DNA of 64,000 nucleotides from Gnetum montanum (lineage: Eukaryota > Streptophyta > Gnetopsida > Gnetales > Gnetaceae): NCBI GenBank assembly GCA_015680685.1, contig MNCI01000614.1:297449-361448 (forward strand). The letters are read 5' to 3'. Both the position numbers and the translations under genes were made by a program. Position 1 is the first letter of the stretch; the number at the start of each line of letters is the position of its first letter. The notes beneath the pieces were generated by a model, which saw only the letters and a list, made by a program, of their open reading frames with translations, made no database searches and was not told the origin of the DNA. Below are positions 1 through 11,062 of the stretch, piece after piece.

Positions 1-2180
1 TTGGAGGTATTAGAGGACCTCTTTCACCTTCACCTTTGTTAATTGGATGTGTTTCTCATTAATCTCCTTCTGCAAGCTGACGTGGTCCCTGTAATGGTTC
101 TTAACCTATTCGAATTTTAGGGCCTTATTCTTCTACACAACGATTCCAATTATAGATCTCTGGTGAAGGATATGGACCTCTTCCATGGAGAGATTACAGT
201 TTTTAGCTGCCAGTCTTTTCAAATATATTATCATCTTGGCAAGTTGATCTTACTACTATCTCATGTATTCAACCATTTGCTCCTTTTGGAGCTCAACAAT
301 GTATAGGCGATGATTATTCTTAGTTAGATTTCCATTCTCTCGGTGAACCTCCAACAAGTCCATCCAAATGTTGTAGACGGTTGCATCAGCTAAGGACTAG
401 TCAAAGATCACCGACTCCTTGGCATACTTAGCCTCTTGGAGTTTGAACTAAAGCTACTAAAAATCTTCATCCCTAGTTATTGCTTGGCATAGTATTATGG
501 AATTAGTGAGATAGGATTTAAGTTTTTCAGCCTCCACAACCAAGCATTGGTTTTCAGATTTTTCTATTTCAAGCTGAGCCTCTATGATGATGCACTTGCT
601 CCTTGCCTTCAACAGTGCCAACTGGGCAGTAGCAATGTCATCTAGAAGGTCATAGACCTTTAGAATTGGTTGTTGGGTTTCTACCAGTTGTTTCAGTAAC
701 TTCTTATGCTAGGTTACACTAAGTCTCCCACTAACTATTCTTATAGACATATGCACATCTTTGAGTATAGCACTATCTAGCATAGATGCCATAGGAACAT
801 TTAGAGCCTTGCCTACTTGGTCTACCACCACCTCAGCTATCATTTCTTGCCCTTGGTGCTGCATTACCAAGACAATCATCCCATCACCTTCCTCCAAGCA
901 CACTTGGAAGGTAGCGACATTCCTAGATATTTATGGGAATAGCTACTATTCTAGAATGGATATTGTTAACTCTCAGGCATATAGATTCAAGTTTATGGGT
1001 GCCTACATTCTTCAGGTAGTGAAAGTTATCATCATGTCCTTCAACCAGCTTATTGTATGAGTTACTTCATTCAAATGGCTTAACGCTGGTCAATAGATAG
1101 ACAGGTTACCACTCGGACTAACATTTTGCTACTGCAAGAGTTGTTCTTGGAGCTTTTGCATATGCTTCATGGTAGCACGTGCCTTTGGCATTGCTTCATG
1201 AGTGGGTGGTGGTGGTAGCTACTCCTCTTCCTTGGTCATGGTAGGAAACTTATCTTTAATAATTTCTACCTACGAGGTGGTAGGAGCATGTCTCATTGTG
1301 TCATTGGTGTAGCAAGCTATACCTATCCTTTTGTATAGTCTTTGAATAAGACATGGAAAGGGGAGTGCCTTTCTCCCATGTTCATTTTCTTTAAACCTCT
1401 TATCTATCTCCAAATAGATCAGCTGTGGGAGGTTAATGGGCTATTTTCTGCTTAGAGTGATCCATGCACGAGTGGAGAAGGTAGTCACCTTACTGGGCCT
1501 TATCATTGAATTAAGGTGGTAGGCCATTATCTTGAAGCATGTATGTTCCACCATGGTGAGTGCATCATATTCTTTGTGATTCACTCCATAGCATCATTGG
1601 ACCCACTCCTTTTTGACCTTTGGGTCCACTTGTGTAGAGATCTCTGCTAGCTTTGTCCCATTTTTAGGTAGGCCAAGGGCCTCTGAAATGGCCTCTATTG
1701 AGTATGACACACATATGTCCTTGATTTTCATGATGACATTAGGTTGCCTATTGTTCTAGAAGAGATAGGTCTCTCCCATGTACCACTCTCCATTAGAAGT
1801 GATGATTGGCCAAATGGAAGAGCTTTGTAGTTGTGTTCTAATATTCCTTGGGGTAAAGTCTAGCATGGTACCATAGTTTAATTCTTAGAGAACTGAATTT
1901 TGGATATTTCTCAATTGAATCTGCCTAAGACAGGCATTAGTCAACATGACCTCAAGGCTAGCCTTGGTCCTAGTGCCTCATCCCAGTGGAATTACTCTAT
2001 ATTATCTTGGGGAATCTATTGAATAGATTCCACTTTGGACTCCCCGTGAAGAGCTCCCATTGCATGAGTTTCTATTGCTTGCTCCTATGGTTGTTCTTGT
2101 TGGCCCCTTTTAGTTCTAGGCTACTTGTCCCATGGTTTGAGCAGTCCTCCTTCCCATGGTTGCTTAGGTCTTCGTGTCAT
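1..2180 (-). pseudogene. Decayed retroelement-type ORF, plant transposon protein-like
   Basis: Reading the minus strand from an ATG at 2180 gives a basic N-terminus (MTRRPKQPW), then a block near 1800-1250 with IEAISEALGLPKNG and, about 90 residues on, a stretch ending in LIQRLYKRIGIACYTND. This order (a GlyPro-containing helix-turn, then a final 'LI..L..R.G..' block) resembles the family Pfam calls putative plant transposon protein (Transposase_32), which is common in plant Ty3/gypsy elements. The C-terminal part (about 700-60) is rich in Glu, Lys, Leu and Ala and looks coiled-coil. Several stops and frameshifts break the frame, so it is not functional. The GLPKNG block resembles the FGIPADG block of the antisense gene in the Tat elements to the right, so this may be a distant relative from another element. 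Family call is from memory and moderate. No LTR belonging to it is visible. Confidence 0.5.
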
Positions 2181-2868
2181 CTGTAATCATAACATGATCA
2201 TGGATTAGCATTTGATGTGTAACTTTGAAACACTTTAGTACCTTATCTTCTTGGGTTAGTTACACTTGGCTAAGTTGTGATCATGGTAGATTTAATTATT
2301 TTAATATTATTTCATTTTAATGTTTACTACAGTTTGTTAGAAAGGTTGAACTCTCATAAATTAGTGATTTCAATATTAGTTTATTGGTTAAACCTTGTGG
2401 GATTTAGAAAAAAAATTCAAAAAAAAAATTTCATTAAAAACCTAAGGTTTGTGGCCCCTACGATGTAAAGCCCACCTCTAGTAGCTAAAGGAATGAAAAA
2501 TGAGGTTAATTGGACAAGTGGTTTGAAAGATATAGACATTGGAGGGTTTGCGGCTTTGAAAAATTGTAAAATATCCTCTTACATTTGATGCTAATAGAAA
2601 AAACTTCCAAAGTGTTACGCTATGTTTATAGTATTTTTTCCATGCATCGATAGGATCATGTTGATGAAGTTAGCTTTCATCAACAAGGTGAAAATAGAAA
2701 ATTTTCTATGTTTTGAATAATTAGGAAAATCAAGGAGTTTTTATATGAAACTGGAGTCCAAAGGAAGCCCAAGAAGTCTAGACCATAATGAAATGCATGA
2801 AGAGGACTAGATAATGCACAAAGAAGGAGATTTTTTTAGGAGAATGATGGAGAAATGCTAGGAAGGAT
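2181..2868. other. AT-rich spacer, no gene seen
   Basis: This stretch lies between the ORF at the left edge and the LTR of Tat-A. It contains A/T runs near 2405-2435 and no reading frame or repeat that I recognise. It is probably degraded transposon or flanking DNA. Confidence 0.6.
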
Positions 2869-3547
2869 TGTAGCGACTGGAAACATCGGTGGCTGGAAAC
2901 ACCGAGAGGTCGTCAGTCGGATAGTCTTAACCCTAGATCTGTGCGAGGGCTGTGCTGGATAAAATGGAAGCAGGGTGCCTTGAATTATCTGGTTGATCAA
3001 ATAGGGACTTAGTCGGTGTCACTAAAATCTTTTACAAATGTGTAATTTGAAAACAATGTTTATAGCATAAAAATAATAATTATTATATGTGAGGAAGCAA
3101 AAATGATGTAAAATACAATGATAAGCAAGAGAATAAAGTAAACTAGAGTTAAGAAATGCACCGCTTCAAGATTACGACTTTACTTTGTCAAGGCGGATAC
3201 AATCAGTTGTGCAATGCTAGGAAGCACAGAGATCCCAAAAGTAACCAGGACATTCAAAGCAAGCCAAATGTATGCTTGAATGTAGACCCAAGAGTTAACA
3301 ATGCAAAATGTTACAAAGGCAATAGAAAATAGCTAACAGAATGTTAAACGGGAATGCCAACTATTCAATTTTTGTCAACTCGCAAAAGTGCTCACAATGC
3401 TCAGGTTGGTCAACCCTTTTGATTCTGAGATTGCCAACAATGCAAAATTTGCCAACTTGCCAAATGCCCAACTTGCAATCTTGCCAATATGGTAAATTTC
3501 TTATTTGACCAAAAAATTGCCAACCCTTTGAGCATTGCTTGTTGGGG

Positions 3548-3555
3548 TATTTATA
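3548..3555 (-). promoter_or_regulatory. LTR TATA box, Tat-A
   Basis: On the minus strand this reads TATAAATA within CCCTATAAATACCCC. The same octamer occurs at the homologous place in the Tat-B LTR (18774-18781). It is the likely core promoter of the sense transcript, with U3 to the right and R-U5 to the left. Confidence 0.6.
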
Positions 3556-3769
3556 GGGCTAGGAGCACGCGAGAGATGCTATTTGGATGCCACGTGTCCT
3601 GGGCCTACAAGATGTTGACGTGTCTATGCTGCATAGACATGCAAAGCTAATTGATTGATGAGCCTGCCACATTGCAATCATGTTGTTAGAATTGGAGATG
3701 CTGGGATCAGGTGTGCCAATAGTGTAGACAAGAATTGAAGCACATTGATGTAGCATAGCTACTTGCTAT

Positions 3770-4490
3770 GCTGTGGAGCATAGTATGTTGGCGTAGCATA
3801 GTTGCTTGCTACACTGCACTATGATGAGGAGTGTAGCATGTTGGCATAGCGTAGACGCTTGCTACGCTGTGCTACGCTATGTGGCATAGCATAGTGTAGC
3901 CACCAGTTCGAAGAAAAAATTTGCATTGGAGTTGAATACATGTGATGGAAAATTTTGAAGTGTTTTAGCTGGTTCTGCATGTTTGCTATGCTACGTAGCG
4001 TAGCATAGTGTAGCAACTAACCTTAACTACGATTTGCATTTGAGTTGTAAATTGTTGTTTGATGAACATGCTGGCAATTTGCAACCTTTGTTTTCTACAA
4101 TGTAAAGCCTTTGAACTTGCTGGTTCTACATTTTGAGATGCCTTTCGTCATTCTTGCATCATCACTACACTGTGCTACGCTGCGTAGCATAGCATAGCGT
4201 AGCAGCCAACATAGCCTACTTTCCACTTAATCTGCTACTTTTCTAGTAAGAGGAGCTTTGCGGAAGGATTTGAAGTCAAGAAAAGTAGCTGGATTTGAAG
4301 GCTGGAGGTGCTTGCTGAGTGCAATTGAAAGCACTAAGTAAGTTGGGCCTTTTTGTCTTGCTTTTGCTACATTGTGCTACGTTACGTAGCGTAGCACAAC
4401 GTAGCACTTTGTCTTGCAATAGTTCACAGTTGATTGCCTAAACAGTTATTTTCCAGGGCCTGCTACACTACATAGTGTAGTGTAGCATAG
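3770..4490. repeat. Cluster of GCTACGCT / AGCGTAGC palindromes in the LTR
   Basis: The words GCTACGCT, GCTATGCT and their complements AGCGTAGC and AGCATAGC recur more than a dozen times here, often as back-to-back inverted pairs (for example near 3840-3900, 4165-4205, 4375-4405 and 4465-4490). The same words occur in the Tat-B LTR (19015-19460) and in introns of the antisense gene. A regulatory or structural role is inference. Confidence 0.7.
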
Positions 4491-5208
4491 CAAACTTCTT
4501 GACTAGAAAACTTGCCAAACTATTTCGCACATCCTGAGCACCACTAAAAACTTCACACATCGTTTTTGAGTAGGTTGTTAGCTGGATGAACCACCAAGGT
4601 GGGTAGGCTGGAGAGTCCATTGAGCCTATCAGCACTGGATGTAGAAAAATTGCCAAATTGAACAGTCTAAACTCAGAGCATCCATCTCCTAGAGAACTAC
4701 CATGATGCTACCTGAATTTCAAGAACCTGGTGAAGCAAGAATGCCTTGAAAATTTGGGGTGCTTTCATTGGCCCCTTTTTGTCAACTTTTGGAGGATGGA
4801 CTCAAGAGATGCCAACAAAGAATACGAAACACCACGAAAGACAAGATGCTAACATTGCTCCTCGGTGATTGCTAGGATGTCGCTTAGCTATGCTTGAGAG
4901 TGTTTCATTGGTTACATGGGGAAAAGAGAGGGGTTAAGTAGGGAGGAAGGAGGCTTAGGGAAAATGGTAAAGATGAAACTTAGTAGAATCCCTCATCGAA
5001 GTGCTTGTGAGGGAGTTGTTTGCATGGTCATCTTTTCTTTCACTGACCTTTGACCTCTCGTTGAAATGCTTAGAGAGGGTTCTTGCAAAATGGCTAATGT
5101 GCCATCTATTTTAGGCACGCTCTTTTTTTTTTGCATGAGCTTTGCTCTTTTAAGCTTTTGCTTTTGCTATTTTACCTTTTACATTTGCAAACAACCTTGT
5201 TGTTGCAG

Positions 5209-5775
5209 GATAGGTATTTCTCATGGGGCTTTAACCCACCTACAGACGCTTCCCATGCGACGAGCTGTGTTATGCGCATCATGGACTTTGTGGTTGAGCA
5301 TATGGAAGGGCTTGAAAGGCTTTGGGAAAAGACTGTAAAAGAGGGGAGAGAGTGGATTGCGAGTGTAAGGAATAAGGTAAAGGGATTTAAGGGGGAGGAT
5401 AGGATGTGCACTCCAAAGTAGCTAAACTAGTCAGGACGACCACCTTGTAACGATGTAGCATTTGTTGCCATGGCGAAGCATACATCTAACCGACACTCCT
5501 TTGGTATGCACCCTGCAAACACAACAGAGAGCACACCAAGAGAAATAACCATGATGCAAAACAAAGGCAAAGGTCTTGCTGTGGAAGCTATTGGAGCAAC
5601 AGATGTTGTTGCTGAGGTGTGTGGCATTCAAACTAGGAAGGCCAACAATGGCCTTGGCAGCATTGACGTGGAGGAGCTAGCATTGAGGAGGCTAAGAGTT
5701 ACTATGAATGCAGATGCTCAGGAATCCCCATCGAAGGCAAGCATTCTTAGTACAGCTGTGGGATGGGCTACCTAG
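5209..5775 (+). pseudogene. Antisense exon inside the LTR, Tat-A copy
   Basis: On the plus strand a good splice acceptor (TTGTTGCAG, ending 5208) leads into an open stretch starting DRYFSWGFNPPTDASH and running to a stop at 5421. The same frame resumes at VAFVAMAKHTSN and is open to 5775. The homologous part of Tat-B (20007-20360) keeps the same amino-acid pattern (GFDLPTDTFHMASYVM, DAVAFAAVAR, VDVEEL) although the DNA has diverged, which points to past protein coding antisense to the LTR. Two stops lie between the segments. I do not recognise the protein family. It may be an exon of a captured host gene or a 5' part of a longer antisense transcript. Confidence 0.45.
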
Positions 5776-6120
5776 CAGTTGAATGTCTCTTGAGCTTGGG
5801 CACTGGTGGGGGCTGGAGGATAACAATATTATGGCTGGGCCGCAATATTGGTGGTACTCCAGCAACGGGCACTGACTAGGGAAGCTACTACCAGGGCGAT
5901 GGGCCATGGTGGTAGTAGGTCCGGAGGGTCAACATGATGTCATACGACATCTCTAGAGAATTAGCAAGATGCCAAGAGCAGTGGCATTGCATATGTTCCA
6001 GAGGGTATTTTCTTCGTGTTGTGAACTGCATTTTGGAACTGCAATGTCCCACCTCGTTTCGGCACTCTGCATGCTCGCTTGTTGTGTATTGTCATAGATG
6101 CATGCTGGGGACGTGCCATG

Positions 6121-6725
6121 AACCCAGTTTAAGATCCTGGTAGACCATGATGTGCTGGTTTAAGGTCCCTGTAGACCATTGTGCTAGTTTAAGGTAACAT
6201 CATAGCGGATGGTCGCTATGCTAGTTTAAGGTTCTAGCAGATAGCTGTGCTAGTTTTTCATCATAGCGGATGGTGGATGAGCTAGTTTAAGGTCCTAGCA
6301 TACCATTTGTGCCAGTTTAACATCGTGGTAGATTGTTTGTAGCAATTTATAGTCATAGAGGACTAGCTGTGCCAGTTTTACATCGTAGCGAATGATGGAT
6401 GAGCTAGTTTAAGGTGGTAGCAGATCGTCTATGCTAGTTTAACATCATGGTAGACTGTTTGTGCCAGTTTATAGTCATAGCAGACTAGTTGTGCCAGTTT
6501 TATGTCATAATGGATGATGGATGAGCTAGTTTAAGGTCCTAGTAGACCGTCTGTGCTAGTTTAATGTCATGGCGGATTGTCTGTGCTAGTTTATAGTCAT
6601 AGCGGACTAGTTGTGCCAGTTTTACGTCATAGTGGACGTTGGTGAAGCTTTGCCAATTTAATGTCATAGTGAAAGTTTGCTCATCTTTGCTAGTTTTATG
6701 TCATAGTGGATGTTTGATTATCTGC
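6121..6725. repeat. Palindrome-bearing tandem array after integrase, Tat-A
   Basis: About twelve irregular units of 40-60 bp lie here, each with the core CTAGTTTAAGGTC, or CTAGTTTAACATC or CCAGTTTTACGTC, followed about six bases later by GGACC or GGAC (for example GGTCCCTGTAGACC, GTCATAGCGGAC). The GTC and GAC arms are complementary and separated by six bases. The array starts right after the integrase stop at 6734 and ends near the presumed LTR. Tat-B has the same array at 20735-21015. Confidence 0.85.
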
Positions 6726-6733
6726 TCCATGTG

Positions 6734-7978
6734 TTAGATGTAGTACAACTTGAGATACGAGTGATTCACCGAATTTGCAAACTCATTGTCGTCCATGTCT
6801 GCTAGCTTGAAGGCCCTATTCCTAAAGGCTTTTTTGATCATATACGGACCTTCCCAGTTTGCTGAGAACTTGTTCATATGCTCATGGATAGCCTTGAGAA
6901 TGAGGTCTCCCTTCTGTATTGGCTGTTGATGCAGATTTGCATGGTGTTTTTGCCATTTCTTGTTCTGATAATGCTCTATGTGACCCAGTGTTTGTGCACG
7001 CTCCTCCTCTATTGAGTCGAAGTCGATGATCCTTGACTCATTGTTTTGGGCTTCACTGATGACATTTGATAGGATCATACGGAGTGACGGTACCTTCAAC
7101 TCAAGAGGTAACACCACTTCAGATTCAAAAACAAGACTATAAGGTGTCTTACCTGTCGTAGTCCTGCATGTCATCCTGTAAGCTCACAGCACATAGAGGA
7201 TTTGCTCATGCCATCGCCTCTTGTTGTTATTAAGCATTTTATTTAGAAAGTTGATGATGGACTTGTTTGTAGCCTCTACTTGTCTATTTTCTTGTAGGTA
7301 ATATGGCAAGGAGAATGATTTCCTGATCCCAGGATTGCTGCAAAAGGTTTGGGTATCTGCACTATTGAACGGTGGCCCGTTGTCGATCACAATAGGCATC
7401 GGAAGCCCAAACCTTGTCATGATGTTGTCTAAGATGAAGTGGAAAATCTACTAATATGTAGTCTTCCTCAGGGGAATAGCCTCCACCCACTTAGTAAAAT
7501 ACTCAGTGGATGTGATGATGAAGCCTGGCCCTATGGAATACTTAGGCGTGATAGGTCCTATGAGGTCTAGTCCCCATCGCTAGAAAGGCCATGTGATCTG
7601 TGTTGGATGTAGCTCTGTAGGTCAAACGTCTATGAGATTTGCATATCTTTGGCATGTGTCACATGTCTTGACTTTGGCCAGGCAATCACGCTCCATGTGA
7701 GGCCAGTAGTACCCTAGGCGTCTGATCTTTGCAGCCATAGCCCTAAGCGCTATGTGTCCACCATATAGTCCTACATGTACTTCATTAATTACCTTTTGCA
7801 CTTACTCCTCATTTACACATGCCAGCAATATCCTATCATAGGAGTGCTTGCAAAAAGCATTATCTCCCATAAGTACATATTGCCAAGCATGCTTATTGAT
7901 TGCATCTCTCTAGGCAGATGTCAATCCACTTGGGGGCTCGCAATGTTGCAGGTAGGCTTTAATGTTGGCATACCACTC
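6734..7978 (-). pseudogene. Tat-A integrase (decayed)
   Basis: On the minus strand this is the 3' part of pol. The zinc-binding part shows GHIALRAM...GYYWPHM...C..C (CDTCQ) around 7800-7640. The catalytic core shows DLIGPI, then FGLPMPIVIDNGPPF and a Glu in QVEATNKS, giving the D, D, E triad. The C-terminal part has FSANWEGPYMIKKAF and ends in LKLYYI at 6734. Stops occur at former Gln or Arg codons, and one frame change follows IDV. The gene directly follows the second RNase H, in the normal Ty3/gypsy order. It inserts the cDNA copy into the genome when intact; here it cannot. Confidence 0.9.
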
Positions 7979-8465
7979 CTAGGTATCTGTAGCAATGATA
8001 GAGGCTACGTGTACCACCTGAGTGATAGGCTCCACAAACTTGGTAATCAAGGTTGGAAAATTTACGAATAGGTGTGATGCGACATTTAACGCTAGGGTGG
8101 CCAAGGCAGCTACTACGGTGTTTTCATTGCGTGGCACGTGTTGCACATCCATAGTTATAAACTGTTTGAGTAGGCTTTTTGCTAAGTCATAGTAGGGTTG
8201 CAGGTGTGTAGCTTTACAGGTGTAGACCTCAGTGATTTGATTTGCAACAAGTTGTGAATCTTTGTGAATCACCAAGTGTTGTATGCGTAGTGCTTGGGCA
8301 GTTAGAACGCCTCTGAGTAACCCCTCATACTTTGCCACATTGTTTGTACAAGGGAACACAAAACGATAAGCAAAAGGGTGCATTTCCCTAGAGGGGAATG
8401 TAATGATAGTAGCCACACTATCTCCTCGCGCGGTTGAGGTGCTGTCTAAGTGTAAAGTAGCTTCA
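7979..8465 (-). pseudogene. Second, archaeal-like RNase H (aRNH), Tat-A
   Basis: This domain follows the ordinary RNase H. It shows FPCTNNVAKYEGLLRG, HKDSQLVANQI, HLQPYYDLA and VPRNENTVVAALA, which match the archaeal-like RNase H pattern (TNN.AEYE, GDSQLV, R..N..AD.LA). Tat-clade elements are known for this extra domain, so it is the main evidence for the lineage call. Compared with Tat-B (HFDGAST, VVDALATLA), this copy has lost key acidic residues: LDSTST replaces FDG and VAALA replaces VDALA. It is inactive. Confidence 0.85.
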
Positions 8466-8470
8466 AGATG

Positions 8471-8890
8471 CTATGGGATGGCGTTGATAGTGCTAACATG
8501 CTCTTCTAGGAATTTGGAATCTATGATCAACTTGTCATCGATGGGTAAGGTCGTAAGTTGTGTTGTGATGGCTTGACCTTTCATCGATGATTGGCTCACA
8601 TAATGCAAATCAAATTCTACTGTTATTGCTTTCCATCGGGCTATCCTACTACTTTCATAGAGGTTGTTTGTAATAGCCCATAGTATATTGCTCTTACAAA
8701 TAATGTTAATCTTGCTACGAAATAGGTAGTGTCTCCATTTCTTCAATGCAAACACTAAGGTAAGGTAGTTTCTCTCTACTTCATTGTATTTCACTTCATA
8801 TGCTATCAATGCATGACTTACGTAATACATTGGTATCTCAGAACCATCATCCCATTTTTGACATAACAGTGCCACAATAGACATGTCCAA
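8471..8890 (-). pseudogene. Ty3/gypsy RNase H, Tat-A
   Basis: The segment shows IPMYYVSHALIAYEVKYNEV, ERNYLTLVFALKKWRHYL and LWAITNN, the pattern of the Ty3/gypsy RNase H that follows RT (YYVSR.L...E..Y...EK..LALVFA..K.R.YL). It would degrade the RNA strand during reverse transcription. It is in line with RT upstream (higher coordinates) and aRNH downstream, separated only by stops. Confidence 0.85.
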
Positions 8891-8923
8891 GGTGGCAAGG
8901 TAGATGAAGAAAGGCTTATCCCT

Positions 8924-10204
8924 CTATGTTGGGTAAATAGTCGGGAGGTGCAAAAGCTCTTTCTTCAGATCATCAAAGGCTTGTTGGCATTGAGTTGTCC
9001 ATTCAAAGTTAACTCCTTTGTTTAGAAGATGTTGCATGGGGTGTAACTTTTCTGTCAACTTTGCTATAAACCTTTTGATGAACTGTACTCTACCTTGTAA
9101 CCTGCGTAGTTCTTTAAGGTTTGTAGGAGGTGCCAGGTTGATCATGGCCTTAACTTTGTCAGGGTTTACCTGTATTTCAACCTCCAATACTACAAACCCT
9201 AACATGCATCCAGTTCTCACCCTAAAGACACACTTTTTAGGATTGAGGCGTAAATTGTGCATTTGGCAGCACTTGAGGACTACCCCTAGATCGCGTGGAC
9301 GATCAGTGGCCTCTTTATATTTAACTGCTATATCATCTATGTAGTTGTTCAGCGTTTCTAGGATGTAGTCGCTAAAGATGTAAGTCATGGCTCACTAGTA
9401 GGTTGCTCCAGCATTCTTAAGCCCAAAAGACATCATGATATAACAAAAGGTACCCCATGGGGTCATGAAGGTTATTGTTAACTGATGATCAGGGTTAATG
9501 CAGATTTGGTTGTAGCTGGAGAAACCATCCATGGAGGATAATAGAGCATGACCAACCGTAGTGTCAATGAGTTGATCGATACTCGGAAGTGGGAAATTGT
9601 CTTTGATCATTACCTTGTTCAGATCCCGGAAGTCTATACAGATTCGTATTCCTCCCATTTTCTTAGAAACTACAATGATGTTAGACACCCATTCTGAGTA
9701 ATTAACTACCCAGATGAAACTAGCCTGATATAGCTTGGTGATTTCATCCCGTACTGCTAGTGCAATCTTTGGTTTAATCTTGTGAGTCTTCTGCTTAACT
9801 GCCTTCATGCGTGGGTCTAAGACGATGTTGTGCTGTATCAGCCTTGGATCTAAACTCGGCATGTCACTCTATGACCATGCGAAGAATTTAATGTTATCTT
9901 GTAGAATTTTGGTTACATCTTTATGCATCTGCGAATCTAGGAGGGAACTAAGTTTCAACATTTTTATCTCCCCCTTGGATGTGGTCATAGGCATTTCGAT
10001 GAGAGGGTCCTTAGTTACATCCCTGGCCTTTAAATCTAAGGCTTGGACCAGACGCTCAGGCCAGTTTGGGGATGCTTCTAAGGATGCTACGGTGCTATCT
10101 GCGGGTGATTCCCAGTCTATTAGTTCTGGGTTCAGTTGTCTTATGAATTTGCCATGTGGACCTACTAAAGCTAAAGGTGAATAGAGATCATGATGGATTT
10201 CCAT
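8924..10204 (-). pseudogene. Reverse transcriptase with N-terminal linker, Tat-A
   Basis: From the ATG at 10204 a linker typical of this clade runs to FFAWS at 9872. RT motifs follow: IRICIDFRDLNK, DNFPLPSIDQLID, FSSYNQICINP, FMTPWGTFCYIMMSFGLKNAGATY, then NNYIDDIAV (catalytic Y-x-D-D) and the connection domain ending in FEWTTQCQQAFDDLK. Between ATY and AMTYIF the sequence is TAG TGA where the family has Gln-Arg; Tat-B has TAG CGA there. The block starts with its own Met, separate from gag-protease, because the antisense gene lies between them. Confidence 0.9.
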
Positions 10205-10394
10205 TCTTGCTCAACTTGCCAAAATGAGATGAAAGTCTAGTTAAGAAGTATCTGTTTGTAGCAACTATGCATAGTGAAAACTTGCAAAGTAGCAACTAAA
10301 TGCAAATGATAGAAGTAGTTATAAAGTGTAATCATAAAATTTGCCACTTTGAGGTTGGAAAAACTGTTAGTGTAAAAGTGTGAAATTGCTGATG

Positions 10395-10760
10395 TGAAAA
10401 TGCGAAGCTTCTAGTTTAATGTCATTGCAGACTGCTAATGGGTTAGAGTACTAGTTTAAGGTCGTTGCGGACCATTAGAGTGAAAAAGTTTGAAGATGGT
10501 AGTTTAAGGTCTTTGCGGACCATCTAAACATAGAAAAAAAATGCAAGACTACTAGGATAAAGAACGGAATGCTAGTAATGTAAAAATGCAAAACTGCTAA
10601 TGCAAAATTGCTAGTTTAATGTCATTATGGACTACCAACAAGTAAAAGTTTGAAACTGCTAGTTTAAGGTCTTTGTAGACTACTAACTAGTTTGAAACTA
10701 TGTGCTAGGGTTGCTAGTTTAAGGTCTTTGCGGACCGCAAAATAGATATTTTTTGTGAAG
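10395..10760. repeat. Palindrome-bearing array between RT start and antisense-gene promoter, Tat-A
   Basis: Units contain CTAGTTTAAGGTC followed by GGACC (GGTCGTTGCGGACC, GGTCTTTGCGGACC twice) or CTAGTTTAATGTC followed by GGAC or AGAC. The arms are complementary with six bases between them. The array sits in the divergent gap between the RT start (minus, 10204) and the TATA box of the antisense gene (plus, 10921). Tat-B has it at 23980-24390. Confidence 0.8.
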
Positions 10761-10920
10761 GTGAATGACTAGTTTGAAGTGTGTCAAGGCCTTTCCCTCG
10801 GGCCCACTTGCCTTAATGCGAACAGTGTTTGCTACGCTGTGGTGGGCATGCTACACTCCATGGAATACTCCGCATTAAATAGGGAGAGAGAATGATAAGT
10901 TTCCTTTTCAGGATTGTGGC

Positions 10921-10928
10921 TATAAATG
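10921..10928 (+). promoter_or_regulatory. TATA box of the antisense gene, Tat-A
   Basis: TATAAATG lies 142 bp upstream of the proposed ATG at 11063. The homologous Tat-B site is TATAAATA at 24570-24577, 150 bp upstream of its ATG, in similar surroundings (GCATTAA..AG.GAGAGA some 50 bp upstream). Conservation in two diverged copies suggests an internal promoter independent of the LTR. Confidence 0.6.
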
Positions 10929-11062
10929 AGGATTAACCCTTGGTAAACTTGTCATTTTCACCGCAACAGCACAGAGCCCACATTCAGAGTGCAGAGCGAT
11001 TGTGCTAGTAGAGGGCAAGGCAATTTGTCGTAACAACGAAGAAAGAGTCGACAAGTGAGACG

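Larger units (their letters stand above)
2869..6046 (-). mobile_element. 3' LTR of Tat-A (inner end tentative)
   Basis: This region is homologous along its length to 18045-20650. The outer end is placed at TGTAGCGA (2869) because ungapped similarity with TGTAGTGA at 18045 begins there; on the element strand this gives an LTR ending in CTACA. The inner end at 6046 is a guess: on the minus strand a purine tract (GAGGTGGGA) sits just before it, in the place of a polypurine tract, and the same position in Tat-B reads GGGTGGGA followed by TG. A TATA box on the minus strand lies at 3548-3555. Many GCTACGCT/AGCGTAGC palindromes fill 3770-4490, and an antisense exon lies at 5209-5775. At about 3.2 kb it is long for an LTR but not for the Tat clade. 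Confidence 0.6.

Noticed and set aside
761-1060. 99-codon plus-strand frame
   Set aside because: It overlaps the minus-strand coiled-coil reading that has family-like motifs; the plus-strand frame has no recognisable pattern.
2855-2868. ATGCTAGGAAGGAT next to the Tat-A LTR as a primer-binding site
   Set aside because: It lies outside the 3' LTR and on the wrong strand; similarity to TGCTAGAAGGAGG is probably chance.
6121-6725. Possible CRISPR array
   Set aside because: Units vary in length and sequence, spacers are not unique sequences of constant size, no cas gene is present and the surroundings are plant retrotransposons.
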